Shown: piece by piece, positions 1 to 8,970 of the stretch
How positions within the stretch are numbered: the first letter of the stretch is position 1
Layout: each line of letters opens with the position of its first letter
Assembly (NCBI GenBank): GCA_003331885.1
Contig: QOPZ01000002.1
Coordinates: 1 to 64,000, forward strand
Reading direction: 5' to 3'
DNA from: Cryomorphaceae bacterium
GTDB taxonomy: Bacteria; Bacteroidota; Bacteroidia; Flavobacteriales; Flavobacteriaceae
DNA: 64,000 bases
Notes under the pieces: generated by a model
What the model saw: the letters and a program-made list of their open reading frames with translations, nothing else
Databases searched by the model: none
What the model was told of the DNA's origin: nothing
Translations under genes and position numbers: made by a program

Positions 1-905
1 GATGATGTTACTCCCTTAAATAATACAACTCTTTTTCTATCAACTTCACTTTTAATTTTATTGAAAGATATTTTTTGATTTTTTGATAATTCAATTGATT
101 TATTAATGTCAATATTTGAATGAATAAATCTATCTATTTTTGATTTTGATTTTAATAGTATATTTTTTTTAACTAGTGTATTTAAGATACCATCTGATAT
201 TTTAAATTTTTCTTTTAAACTATTTTGTGATAAACTAAAGTTCTTTTTTTGGTCCTTAAAATAACTTATAATTTTCTTGTGATTTTGACTTCTCAACAAA
301 GAAAATGAATTTGAATTTTTAAAGAAAAGATGGTTTAATTCATAAATATTTTCAGTTTTGGGAATGAAGCGATCATAAATCTCTTCTTTAACTTTTAAAT
401 AATTTTTTAAAACTAATTCATCAATTAATTTAAGTGATTGTTTTCCAAATAATTTTATTATATCAATAAATGAGATTTCATTAAAACTAGAAATAGATGA
501 AAATAAATTGCTGGCTTCTTCAGATAAATTATCCTCTGTACCTTCATTTATAACTTCGATAATAGATTCACTTTTTATTAGCAATAATTTTGGCAATGCT
601 GTTTCATAAACCTTTCCAATGGGACACATATAATAATTACTTATCCATTCAAAAAGTTTAATTTGATTTTTATTAACACAAGGTTTATCATCAACGATAT
701 ATTCAATTTCTTTGAGTTCATAATCAAAAGTTTTATTTGAAGATTTACTTATGACAATTGCAGTGTAAAGTTTTTTCTTGCCAAAACTAACAACAACTCT
801 TGATCCAATTGAGATGCTTTTAAACTCATTAGTTGATAATGCATAATCAAAAGTTTTATCAATAGGGAGCGGTAAAACAACTTCAATAGAATTTATTCCA
901 GTCAA
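1..905 (-). CDS. priA: Primosomal protein N' (replication restart helicase PriA), N-terminal part; runs off the left edge
   Basis: This is the first ~301 residues of PriA, the 3'-to-5' helicase that reloads the replisome at stalled forks. The protein opens with an N-terminal DNA-binding region (VVLPLPIDKTFDYAL near residues 9-23, like the PriA 3'BD) and a winged-helix-like middle. The window edge cuts it at LFKGVTSS, the start of the Walker A loop (GVTSSGKT in relatives), so the helicase lobes and zinc region lie outside. I chose the TTG at 903-905 as start because an in-frame stop lies a few codons upstream and there is no ATG before the conserved N-terminus. It is divergent from rdgB with a 50 bp gap. 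Identification rests on the N-terminal pattern and the Walker A start; it is confident but partial. Confidence 0.85.
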   Translation of the reverse strand, partial: MTGINSIEVVLPLPIDKTFDYALSTNEFKSISIGSRVVVSFGKKKLYTAIVISKSSNKTFDYELKEIEYIVDDKPCVNKNQIKLFEWISNYYMCPIGKVYETALPKLLLIKSESIIEVINEGTEDNLSEEASNLFSSISSFNEISFIDIIKLFGKQSLKLIDELVLKNYLKVKEEIYDRFIPKTENIYELNHLFFKNSNSFSLLRSQNHKKIISYFKDQKKNFSLSQNSLKEKFKISDGILNTLVKKNILLKSKSKIDRFIHSNIDINKSIELSKNQKISFNKIKSEVDRKRVVLFKGVTS

Positions 906-955
906 GATATAGTGTAAGTTTATTTAAATTAGCATTTTCAATTATAATGTAATTT

Positions 956-1531
956 ATGGATTTAATTGTTGCAACTCAAAACGAAAATAAAGTTTTAGAA
1001 TTTAAAAAGATGTTAGGAGATAAATTTTTAATTAAAAGCTTAAATGATTTAAATTTTAAAGATGAAATTCCAGAAAATGAGAATACAATTAGAAAAAATG
1101 CTGTTTACAAGTCAAATTTTATTTATAAAATCTTTAACTGTAATGTTTTTTCTGATGATACAGGGCTGGAAATTGAAGCTCTTAACAATGAGCCAGGTGT
1201 GAAATCAGCCAGATATTCAGGAGAAAATAGAGATACAAAAAAAAACATTGAATTAGTTCTAAAAAAAATGGAAGGATTAATAAAAAGAAAAGCTAGGTTC
1301 AGAACTGTTATATCCTTGATTTATTATGGTAAAGAATATTGTTTTGAAGGAATTGTAAATGGAAATATAACAGAAACACCTATTGGTGATAATGGATTTG
1401 GTTATGATTCAATTTTTAGACCTAATGGATATAAAAAAACATTTGCACAGCTATCAATGAATAAAAAAAACAAAATTAGTCATAGGGCATTAGCAATAAA
1501 TAAATTAATTGATTTTCTAAAGAAAAATTAA
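956..1531 (+). CDS. rdgB: Non-canonical purine NTP pyrophosphatase (RdgB/HAM1 family)
   Basis: A cytosolic house-cleaning enzyme that hydrolyses dITP, XTP and ITP to monophosphates, keeping deaminated purines out of DNA and RNA. All family landmarks are visible: TQNENK at residues 7-12 (substrate loop), SDDTGLEIEAL from residue 66 with the catalytic Asp near 68, GDNGFGYDSIF at 144-154, and SHRALA at 175-180. Its 191 residues match the usual ~190-200. It starts at an ATG and ends 22 bp before the next gene on the same strand. No clear promoter box was found in the short divergent region shared with priA. Confidence 0.95.
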   Translation: MDLIVATQNENKVLEFKKMLGDKFLIKSLNDLNFKDEIPENENTIRKNAVYKSNFIYKIFNCNVFSDDTGLEIEALNNEPGVKSARYSGENRDTKKNIELVLKKMEGLIKRKARFRTVISLIYYGKEYCFEGIVNGNITETPIGDNGFGYDSIFRPNGYKKTFAQLSMNKKNKISHRALAINKLIDFLKKN

Positions 1532-1553
1532 TTTAATGTAAGTTTACAGTCTA

Positions 1554-2315
1554 ATGAAATTTAAAATCTTTTACACTTTCTTTTTTATTATTTTTTCTCA
1601 GTTAATACTTGGTCAAGAAAAAGTAATTGGTGTTATTGAAAACGATGCAGATTCCAAGCCAATTTCTAATGTTCACGTTATTAATCTAAATTCAGTAATT
1701 GGCACAATAAGTAACAATGATGGAGTTTTTGAGATTAATGCTAGTGTTAATGACACATTATTCTTCTCATATTTAGGTTATAAATCAATTAAAGTTAGAG
1801 TTACAAATGATTTAATAAAATTTAAAAATTCTAAAATTAAATTAACTGAGCTGGCATATGCTTTAGAGGAGATTATTGTTACACCCTATAAGTTAACAGG
1901 GTACCTTGAAATTGATGCTAAAAATGTTCCAATTAGTAAATCATACAGATATAATATTCCTGGATTACCATCTAAAGGATATGAAGCAGGCTCGAGAAAT
2001 CCAGGTGCTCTTAGTAAAGTTTTTGGTGCAATATTTAATCCAGTTGATTTTTTATATAATCTTTTTGGAAAAAAACCAAAACAACTCAAAAAACTTCAAT
2101 TAATGAAAGATGACTTTAGGATTAGAGAGTTATTAAGTTCAAAATTTGACAGAGAAACATTAGTTGAACTCTTACAAATTGAAAAGTTTGATATTGATGA
2201 AATTTTAAGAAACTGTAGTTATTCTGAGAGTTTTATTATTAATGCAAATGATTTACAAATCTTAGAAGCAATTAGTCAATGTTATGAAGAGTTTAAGTTG
2301 CTAAATAGAAAATAA
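1554..2315 (+). CDS. Exported protein with a carboxypeptidase-like regulatory (CarboxypepD_reg) domain
   Basis: A 253-residue protein of unproven function. Residues 1-20 form a signal peptide (hydrophobic core ending LILGQ). Residues ~23-90 match the beta-sandwich CarboxypepD_reg-like domain common at the N-terminus of Bacteroidota TonB-dependent receptors (VIGVIENDADSKPISNVHV, then GVFEI and FSYLGYKS). It is followed by EEIIVTPYKL, resembling the start of a plug, but no beta-barrel follows. The C-terminal half (~140-253) is charged and helical without a family I recognise. It may be a periplasmic or outer-membrane-associated accessory protein. It lies between rdgB and purB on the same strand, 22 bp after rdgB. 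Confidence 0.75.
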   Translation: MKFKIFYTFFFIIFSQLILGQEKVIGVIENDADSKPISNVHVINLNSVIGTISNNDGVFEINASVNDTLFFSYLGYKSIKVRVTNDLIKFKNSKIKLTELAYALEEIIVTPYKLTGYLEIDAKNVPISKSYRYNIPGLPSKGYEAGSRNPGALSKVFGAIFNPVDFLYNLFGKKPKQLKKLQLMKDDFRIRELLSSKFDRETLVELLQIEKFDIDEILRNCSYSESFIINANDLQILEAISQCYEEFKLLNRK

Positions 2316-2336
2316 ACTATTATAATATTTTAACAT

Positions 2337-2344
2337 TATCTTTG
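2337..2344 (+). promoter_or_regulatory. Bacteroidota -7 promoter element before purB
   Basis: TATCTTTG matches the Bacteroidota -7 consensus TAnnTTTG exactly and ends 13 bases before the purB ATG. No TTG -33 element stands at the usual 17-23 base spacing, so the call rests on the -7 box and its place in the 42 bp gap. Confidence 0.5.
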
Positions 2345-2357
2345 CATTTTTAAAACC

Positions 2358-3695
2358 ATGAAAATAAACTCTATTAATGCTATCTCACCAATTGATGGAA
2401 GATATTCTAATCAAACATCTAATCTTCAAGATTATTTCTCTGAAAAAGCATTAATAAAATACAGGCTTAAAATTGAAATTGAGTACTTTATTAAACTGAC
2501 TGAAATAAAAATAGATGGATTAAAGTCTTGGAGAAAAAGTAATAATAAACTTTTAAGAAAAATCTATACTGATTTTGATGAAAAAAATGCCTTAGAAATC
2601 AAAGAAATTGAAAAAACAACAAATCACGATGTTAAAGCTGTTGAATATTTTTTAAAAAATAAATTTAAAAAATTACGTTTTGAAAAATTTTCTGAGTTTG
2701 TACACTTTGGATTAACATCACAAGACATTAACAACTCAGCAATTCCTTTATCGATTAAAGATTATGTTAAATCTTATAAATTATTAATTCAAAACCTTTT
2801 AAAATTAATTAAACAAAAATCAAAAGAATATAAAAGCATAAGCATGTTGGCAAGAACTCACGGTCAACCAGCTTCTCCAACTAGGTTAGGCAAAGAATTT
2901 AAAGTTTTTGAAGTAAGAATAAATGAACAAATTAAACAATTAAAAAATATTCCATTCTCAGCAAAATTTGGGGGAGCGACAGGCAATTTCAATGCTCATA
3001 ATTTGACGTTTCCAAAGATTAATTGGAAAAAATTTGCTGAAAGTTTTATGAAAGATTTAGGCTTAAAATTATCATTTCCAACAACACAAATTGAACATTA
3101 TGATAATTTAGCTTCACTTTTTGACAACTTAAAAAGAATAAATACAATTATAATTGATTTTAATCAGGATATGTGGTTATACATATCAATGGATTACTTT
3201 AAACAAAAAATTAAAAAAGGAGAAATTGGATCATCTGCTATGCCTCACAAGGTGAATCCCATTGATTTTGAAAATTCAGAGGGCAACTTAGGTCTAGCAA
3301 ATTCAATTTTTAATCATCTTTCAACAAAACTCCCTATTTCAAGACTTCAAAGAGATTTAACAGATAGCACTGTTTTGAGAAATATTGGAGTTCCAATTGC
3401 GCACACTATTATTGGCATAAATTCAACAATTAAAGGAATTAACAAGCTTTTGGTTAATTCAGAAAAAATAAATGAGGACTTAGAAAATAATTGGATTGTA
3501 ATAGCTGAAGGTATACAAAATATATTGAGAAAAGAAGGTTATCCAAATCCATATGAATTATTAAAAGATTTGACTAGAAATAACAAAAAAATAAATCAGG
3601 ATACCTTTACAAAATTTATTAATTCTTTAGATATTAGTGAAAAGCTAAAAAAAGATTTGAAGAAAATAACCCCTTACAATTACACAGGAATATGA
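2358..3695 (+). CDS. purB: Adenylosuccinate lyase
   Basis: Catalyses two fumarate-releasing steps of purine synthesis: SAICAR to AICAR, and adenylosuccinate to AMP. The 445 residues carry the fumarase/aspartase superfamily signature SSAMPHKVNP at 292-301 (catalytic serine loop), ARTHGQPA at 165-172 with the general-acid His, TSQD at 120-123, and the N-terminal SPIDGRY typical of the E. coli-like PurB branch. It begins at ATG after a TAnnTTTG box. Its last codons overlap the start of the next gene by 4 bases (ATGA), suggesting translational coupling. purL, another purine gene, lies 15 kb away in its own unit. Confidence 0.96.
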   Translation: MKINSINAISPIDGRYSNQTSNLQDYFSEKALIKYRLKIEIEYFIKLTEIKIDGLKSWRKSNNKLLRKIYTDFDEKNALEIKEIEKTTNHDVKAVEYFLKNKFKKLRFEKFSEFVHFGLTSQDINNSAIPLSIKDYVKSYKLLIQNLLKLIKQKSKEYKSISMLARTHGQPASPTRLGKEFKVFEVRINEQIKQLKNIPFSAKFGGATGNFNAHNLTFPKINWKKFAESFMKDLGLKLSFPTTQIEHYDNLASLFDNLKRINTIIIDFNQDMWLYISMDYFKQKIKKGEIGSSAMPHKVNPIDFENSEGNLGLANSIFNHLSTKLPISRLQRDLTDSTVLRNIGVPIAHTIIGINSTIKGINKLLVNSEKINEDLENNWIVIAEGIQNILRKEGYPNPYELLKDLTRNNKKINQDTFTKFINSLDISEKLKKDLKKITPYNYTGI

Positions 3696-4183
3696 AAATA
3701 TCAAAGATTCAACTAGTAATTGGAATAATAATTATTGCCGTCTTTTCTAGATTAATTCCGCATCCTCCAAATTTCACACCAATAACCGCAATTGCATTAT
3801 TTTCAATAATTAATTTTAAAAATAAATATCTTGCTCTTTCTATTCCAATTATTTGTCTTTTTTTATCAGATTTAATTATTGGATTGTCATTAATTAATCT
3901 TTTTGTATACCTCTCTTTTATTGTAATAAGTGGAGTTGGTTATTTTTTTGGAAAAATAAATATTAAATCTGTTTTAACCTCTAGCTTAATTTTCTTCTTT
4001 GTTACTAATTTTGGTGTCTGGCTTATTGGATATCCAAATACAATTGAGGGTTTTATTGCATGTTTAGTAGCAGCTTTGCCGTTTTTTGGATGGACTATTG
4101 CGGGTGATTTGTTTTATTCCTATTCTGTGAAATTTTCTCTTAATTTTCTAGAGAAAAAATATATTTCTAATCCCTTAAGTTAG
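3692..4183 (+). CDS. DUF6580 family membrane protein, possible small transporter component
   Basis: A 163-residue integral membrane protein with about five hydrophobic segments. The N-terminal motif SRLIPHPPNFTPITAIALF is the hallmark of DUF6580, whose topology resembles S-components of ECF vitamin transporters; the substrate is unknown. It overlaps purB by 4 bases and is probably co-transcribed with it. Its 3' end overlaps the convergent rmuC gene by 17 bp, leaving no room for an intergenic terminator. A role in uptake is inference from topology only. Confidence 0.75.
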   Translation: MKISKIQLVIGIIIIAVFSRLIPHPPNFTPITAIALFSIINFKNKYLALSIPIICLFLSDLIIGLSLINLFVYLSFIVISGVGYFFGKINIKSVLTSSLIFFFVTNFGVWLIGYPNTIEGFIACLVAALPFFGWTIAGDLFYSYSVKFSLNFLEKKYISNPLS

Positions 4184-5276
4184 GTTTTTCTATAGATTCA
4201 TTATCTAGATTTAGCTTTATTTTACCATTAGAAATTCTTGAAATATCTTTATCTATCTTTCCAAATTCATCAGAGGACTTATTGTAATGATTAACAACTG
4301 TTTTTAAAGTATTTCCTAGCTTTTCATGATACAAATGATAACTAGCTAAATGATTAGAGAGGTTTCTTACATTTTTTATTACTGTGTCTATTTCTTTCTC
4401 AAATTTTAAATTATTAAGTGCTTTCATTGTAATTTGCAGCATAGGAAATAAACTCATTGGAGAAACAATCATCACTTTCTTTAGGTAGGCATAACTTACA
4501 AGTTCATTAGAGTTAATTTTTAAACTTCCTACCCTACTGTTTAATAAATCTTGATATAATCCATCAGCAGGAATAAACATAAAAGCATAATCAAGTGTTT
4601 TTTCTTGAGGTTTTATATATTTAGCAGTTTCGTCAATTCTAGATTTAATGTCTTCCTTAAATTTTTTTTCTAATATTTTAATTTCATTTTCATCACTACT
4701 TTCAATCATTCTGTTATAATTATCTAAGGAAAACTTAGCGTCGATTGGTATAATATTTTCATTAACCATTATAATCGCGTCTACAATTTCACCACTTTTA
4801 AAAGAGTATTGCATTTTAAAAATTTCAGGAGGCAGAACATTTGAAAGTAAATTTTCAAGTTGAATCTCTCCGAAAATACCCCTTTGTTTTTGATTTCCTA
4901 AGATTTTTTCTAAAGATTTCATCTGATTTGCAAAACTTAAAACTTGTTCATTTGTTCCTTTAATTTTAGCCAACTCATTTGTAACATCTTTTATGATTTT
5001 ATTAGAATCTGCAAATTGTTTTTGCATTGTTGATTTGGAGGAGGTTTGGAAATCAGAAATCTCTTTATTTATTGTTTTTAGTTTTGATTCAATTTCTATC
5101 CTACTTTTTTCAGAATTATCACTTATTTCCTTACGAATATTTTGAATTTGATTTGATAAATTATTGGAAAGCTGAATAATAACATCCGAAGCACCCGAAT
5201 CCTTATTTCCTCTAAATATTAAGAAAATTAATATTCCAATTACTATAAACAGAGATATAATAATTATTAATTCCAA
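4167..5276 (-). CDS. rmuC: DNA recombination protein RmuC
   Basis: RmuC limits inversions between short inverted repeats and carries a PD-(D/E)XK nuclease-like fold. The 369-residue protein has an N-terminal membrane anchor (residues 2-19), a long coiled coil (~30-115) and the RmuC domain from ~130, including RGIFGEIQLENLL, IIPIDAKFSLDNYNRM and DYAFMFIPADGLYQDLL. It is shorter than the ~475-residue E. coli protein, as in many Bacteroidota. The start is a TTG at 5274-5276, three bases after the carB stop, so it is probably translated from the carB message. Confidence 0.92.
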   Translation of the reverse strand: MELIIIISLFIVIGILIFLIFRGNKDSGASDVIIQLSNNLSNQIQNIRKEISDNSEKSRIEIESKLKTINKEISDFQTSSKSTMQKQFADSNKIIKDVTNELAKIKGTNEQVLSFANQMKSLEKILGNQKQRGIFGEIQLENLLSNVLPPEIFKMQYSFKSGEIVDAIIMVNENIIPIDAKFSLDNYNRMIESSDENEIKILEKKFKEDIKSRIDETAKYIKPQEKTLDYAFMFIPADGLYQDLLNSRVGSLKINSNELVSYAYLKKVMIVSPMSLFPMLQITMKALNNLKFEKEIDTVIKNVRNLSNHLASYHLYHEKLGNTLKTVVNHYNKSSDEFGKIDKDISRISNGKIKLNLDNESIEKPNLRD

Positions 5277-5279
5277 AAC

Positions 5280-8129
5280 TTACTTAGTTAAGTACATTTT
5301 TCTTCTGGAATACAATTCATAAAATTCATCATCTTTTAAATCATCAATGAATAATATGCTTTCACCTGTGCTTTTCATTTCTGGACCTAAACTTTTATCA
5401 ACATTAGGGAATTTACTGAACGAAAAAACAGGTTGTTTGATAGCAAATCCATCTAATTTTGGATTGAATTTGAAATCATCAATCTTATTTTTTCCTAACA
5501 TAATTTTTGTTGCAAAATTTACATATGGTTGTTTATATGCTTTGGAAATAAAGGGGACCGTTCTTGATGCACGTGGATTTGCCTCAATAATGTAAACAGT
5601 ATCATCTTTAATAGCGAACTGAATATTTATTAGACCAACTGTATTAAGAGCTAAAGCAATTTTATTAGTATGGTCAATAATTTGTTGCATCACAAAATCA
5701 CCTAAATTAAATGGTGGAAGAGTGGCATTAGAATCTCCTGAATGAATTCCACATGGCTCGATATGTTCCATTATTCCGATGATTTGAACTTTTTCTCCAT
5801 CACAAATTGCGTCAGCTTCTGCTTCGATTGCCCCATCTAAATAGTGATCAAGTAAAAGTTTATTATTTGGTATCTTTTGTAATAAATCCACTACATGAGC
5901 TTCAAGGTCTTCTTTATTAATTACAATTTTCATCCCTTGACCACCAAGAACATAAGAAGGTCTAACCAGAATTGGGAAATTTAAAGTATCTGCTAGCTTA
6001 AGAGCCTGATCTGCTGTCTCAGCTACACCAAACTCAGGATATGGTATATTATTGTTTTTAAGGAGTTCAGAAAATGATCCTCTATCTTCAGCTAAATCTA
6101 ATGATTCGTATGTTGTTCCAATGATTTTTATTCCATATTTATCTAGTTTTTCAGCCAACTTTAGAGCAGTTTGACCTCCGAGCTGTACTATAACTCCAAT
6201 AGGTTTTTCATGTTGAATAATGTCATAAATATGTTCCCAAAAAACTGGTTCAAAATATAACTTGTCTGCTACATCAAAATCGGTTGATACGGTTTCAGGG
6301 TTACAATTAATCATAATTGTTTCATAACCACATTCAGAAGCTGCTAAAACTCCATGGACACAACAATAATCAAATTCTATTCCCTGACCTATTCTATTTG
6401 GACCTGAACCTAATACTACAATTTTTTCACGATTGGTTGATTCACTTTCATTTTGAGTATAAGTTTTACCATTAGGGGTTGTTATTTCTTGCTCGAACGT
6501 CGAATAATAATATGGTGTCATGGCCTTAAATTCAGCTGCACAAGTGTCAACAAGCTTATAAACCCTATTTATATTTAAATCTTTTCTTTTTTTATGAACC
6601 TGACTTTCAAGACATTTTAACATGTGAGCAATTTGTCTGTCGGCAAAACCTTTTTGTTTTGCTTCTAGAAGCAACTCTTTTGTAATATTTTTAATATTAT
6701 ACTTATTTATTTCATTTTCTAGGTTAGATAATTCTTCATATTGTTTTAAGAACCACATGTCAATTTTTGTTATTTCATGAATTCTTTCAATAGATATTCC
6801 AATCTTTAAGGCATCATATATAACAAAAACTCTATCCCAACTAGCATACTTTAACTTATTAATAATAGTTTGGTAGTCAGTATATCCTTTTCCATCCGCT
6901 CCTAATCCATTTCTTTTAATTTCGAGAGACTGAGTTGCTTTATGTAAAGCTTCTTGAAAAGATCTTCCAATTGCCATTACTTCACCAACTGCTTTCATCT
7001 GCAAGCCTAGAGTTCTTTCAGAACCTTCAAACTTGTCAAAATTCCATCTTGGAATTTTAACTATTACATAATCTAATGTCGGTTCAAACAAAGCAGAAGT
7101 TGATTTTGTGATTTGATTATCTAACTCATCTAAAGAATACCCTATGGCAAGTTTACTAGCAATTTTGGCTATTGGATATCCAGTAGCCTTTGAAGCTAAT
7201 GCCGAGGATCTTGAAACCCGAGGATTTATCTCAATTGCAATTATATCCTCGTTGTCATCAGGGCTAACAGCGAATTGGACATTACATCCTCCAGCAAAAT
7301 CGCCAATACTTCTCATCATCTTTATTGCCATATCTCGCATTTTTTGATATGTTGTGTCAGAAAGAGTCATTGCTGGAGCGACAGTTATAGAATCTCCAGT
7401 ATGAATACCCATAGGATCCATATTTTCAATTGTACAAATAATTACAACATTATCATTTTTATCTCTTAAAAGTTCTAATTCATATTCTTTCCAGCCAATA
7501 AGAGCTTTATCGATCATTACCTCATGAATTGGAGAAGCTTCTAATCCTCTTTTCAGAAGTGTATCAAATTTTTCTTTTTTATATACAATTGATGCACCGG
7601 TACCTCCTAATGTAAAAGAAGGCCTAACACATAAAGGAAAACCAAATTCTTGTGCAATTTCTTTTCCTTTAAGAAAAGATGTTGCAGTTTCAGATGGTGC
7701 ATAAGGAATATTAATTTTTTCTAATAATAATCTAAATTTTTCTCTATCCTCTGTTATTTGAATTGCATCAATATCAACTCCAATAATTTCAACATTAAAT
7801 TCTTCCCATATACCTTTTTCACCAGCTTCAATACATAAATTTAAAGCTGTCTGACCACCCATTGTTGGTAAAACAGCATCAATTTTATGTTTCTTAAGAA
7901 TTTTTTTAATTGATTTAGTGTTAAGCGGTAATAAATAAATGTGATCAGCCATAACGGGGTCAGTCATAATAGTGGCTGGATTTGAATTTATCAGAACTGT
8001 TTCAATACCGTCTTCTTTAAGGGATCTGAGAGCCTGAGAACCAGAATAATCAAACTCACATGCCTGACCAATAATAATTGGGCCTGAACCAATTATTAGA
8101 ATACTATTTAAATCTTTTTTTAGGGGCAT
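5280..8129 (-). CDS. carB: Carbamoyl-phosphate synthase large subunit, short form without the C-terminal allosteric domain
   Basis: Makes carbamoyl phosphate from ammonia (supplied by CarA), bicarbonate and two ATP for pyrimidine and arginine synthesis. Two duplicated ATP-grasp halves are clear: residues ~1-390 (GSGPIIIGQACEFDYSG; RPSFTLGGTGASIV) and ~555-940 (GSGPNRIGQGIEFDYCC; RPSYVLGGQGMKIV), joined by an oligomerisation region. At 949 residues it ends shortly after GPEMKSTGE, where the ~1073-residue E. coli enzyme continues into the MGS-like domain that binds UMP and ornithine. That domain is absent here. The partner carA is at 42397-43503, unlinked. ATG start; rpmH and its terminator lie upstream. 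Confidence 0.95.
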   Translation of the reverse strand: MPLKKDLNSILIIGSGPIIIGQACEFDYSGSQALRSLKEDGIETVLINSNPATIMTDPVMADHIYLLPLNTKSIKKILKKHKIDAVLPTMGGQTALNLCIEAGEKGIWEEFNVEIIGVDIDAIQITEDREKFRLLLEKINIPYAPSETATSFLKGKEIAQEFGFPLCVRPSFTLGGTGASIVYKKEKFDTLLKRGLEASPIHEVMIDKALIGWKEYELELLRDKNDNVVIICTIENMDPMGIHTGDSITVAPAMTLSDTTYQKMRDMAIKMMRSIGDFAGGCNVQFAVSPDDNEDIIAIEINPRVSRSSALASKATGYPIAKIASKLAIGYSLDELDNQITKSTSALFEPTLDYVIVKIPRWNFDKFEGSERTLGLQMKAVGEVMAIGRSFQEALHKATQSLEIKRNGLGADGKGYTDYQTIINKLKYASWDRVFVIYDALKIGISIERIHEITKIDMWFLKQYEELSNLENEINKYNIKNITKELLLEAKQKGFADRQIAHMLKCLESQVHKKRKDLNINRVYKLVDTCAAEFKAMTPYYYSTFEQEITTPNGKTYTQNESESTNREKIVVLGSGPNRIGQGIEFDYCCVHGVLAASECGYETIMINCNPETVSTDFDVADKLYFEPVFWEHIYDIIQHEKPIGVIVQLGGQTALKLAEKLDKYGIKIIGTTYESLDLAEDRGSFSELLKNNNIPYPEFGVAETADQALKLADTLNFPILVRPSYVLGGQGMKIVINKEDLEAHVVDLLQKIPNNKLLLDHYLDGAIEAEADAICDGEKVQIIGIMEHIEPCGIHSGDSNATLPPFNLGDFVMQQIIDHTNKIALALNTVGLINIQFAIKDDTVYIIEANPRASRTVPFISKAYKQPYVNFATKIMLGKNKIDDFKFNPKLDGFAIKQPVFSFSKFPNVDKSLGPEMKSTGESILFIDDLKDDEFYELYSRRKMYLTK

Positions 8130-8149
8130 TTATTAATTTGCCAATATAT

Positions 8150-8184
8150 CAAAAAAAAGGTGTTACTAAAATAGCAACACCTCT
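8150..8184 (-). terminator. Intrinsic terminator of rpmH
   Basis: A stem of 11 pairs (AGGTGTT on one arm, AACACCT on the other, extended by CTA/TAG with an AAA loop) spans 8158-8182. On the minus-strand RNA the single imperfect pair is a G-U wobble, and a run of eight U follows (8151-8158). On the plus strand it would be an A-C mismatch, so the hairpin is built for leftward transcripts leaving rpmH. Confidence 0.8.
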
Positions 8185-8206
8185 TTTTTTATTAAAATTT
8201 ATTAAC

Positions 8207-8365
8207 TCATTTCTTGTGATTAGGTTCACTTGAAACACTTAATTTTTTTCTTCCTTTTTTTCTTCTTGAAGCTAAAACTTTTCTACCTTCGACAGTAGAC
8301 ATCCTTTCTCTAAATCCGTGTTTATTTTTTCTTTTTCTATTTGATGGTTGAAATGTTCTTTTCAT
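8207..8365 (-). CDS. rpmH: 50S ribosomal protein L34
   Basis: A 52-residue, very basic protein of the large subunit. The N-terminus [19 protein letters not shown] and the following [19 protein letters not shown] are the conserved L34 core. It ends with a short extension, [10 protein letters not shown]. The ATG at 8363-8365 is unambiguous. It does not sit next to dnaA or rnpA here, and it stands as a single gene with its own TATATTTG -7 box upstream and a strong hairpin terminator downstream. Confidence 0.97.
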   Translation of the reverse strand: MKRTFQPSNRKRKNKHGFRERMSTVEGRKVLASRRKKGRKKLSVSSEPNHKK

Positions 8366-8388
8366 CAAGAAGATTTTTTAAATTCGGC

Positions 8389-8396
8389 CAAATATA
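8389..8396 (-). promoter_or_regulatory. -7 promoter element of rpmH
   Basis: TATATTTG on the minus strand is an exact TAnnTTTG match, ending 23 bases before the rpmH ATG. No matching TTG element at the usual spacing was found. Confidence 0.5.
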
Positions 8397-8454
8397 CAAT
8401 AAAAAAAATTTAATAATTATATAAAATTCTTTTTTTAATTTTACCAAAAAAAAT

Positions 8455-8970
8455 ATGTTTAATAAACTCTTTAAACTAGTTATTTCAATATTGATATTTG
8501 GTTTTTCAATTTACCAGTTTAGTGTTGATAATATTGGAAATGGAATTGCACTAATTTTTCTTTCTCTTACTTTCTTGCTCTTGTATTTCAAAAATGAGAT
8601 TTTAATCATTGCTTTTTTAAGAATGAGAAAACAGGATCTTGATGGAACTGAAAAATGGTTATTAAGAATTAAAAATCCAGAATCTTCATTAATAAAAAAA
8701 CAAGTTGGATATTACAATTATTTATTTGGAATAGTTTATTCCCAAAAAAATCTAACTACCGCTGAAAAATACTTTAAAAAAGCAATTTCATTTGGATTAA
8801 ACATGAATCAAGATCTAGCAATGGCTAAATTAAGTCTTGCTGGTATTTTAATGCAAAAAAGAAGAAAAAGAGAGGCTGTAATATTACTTAATGAAGCAAA
8901 GAAGCTAGACAAACATGGTCTTCTAACTCAACAAATAAAGTTGATGCAAACACAAATGAAAAGAATTTAA
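8455..8970 (+). CDS. Membrane-anchored TPR-like protein of unknown function
   Basis: A 171-residue protein with two adjacent hydrophobic helices near the N-terminus (about residues 6-22 and 29-56), followed by a soluble helical part. Residues ~85-165 read like two tetratricopeptide-style helical pairs (YNYLFGIVYSQKNLTTAEKYFKKAI and the KRREAVILLNEAKKL helix). TPR units usually mediate protein-protein contacts; no partner can be read from the context. It stands alone between the divergent rpmH and a convergent hydrolase, with which it overlaps by 4 bp at the stop codons. Confidence 0.65.
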   Translation: MFNKLFKLVISILIFGFSIYQFSVDNIGNGIALIFLSLTFLLLYFKNEILIIAFLRMRKQDLDGTEKWLLRIKNPESSLIKKQVGYYNYLFGIVYSQKNLTTAEKYFKKAISFGLNMNQDLAMAKLSLAGILMQKRRKREAVILLNEAKKLDKHGLLTQQIKLMQTQMKRI

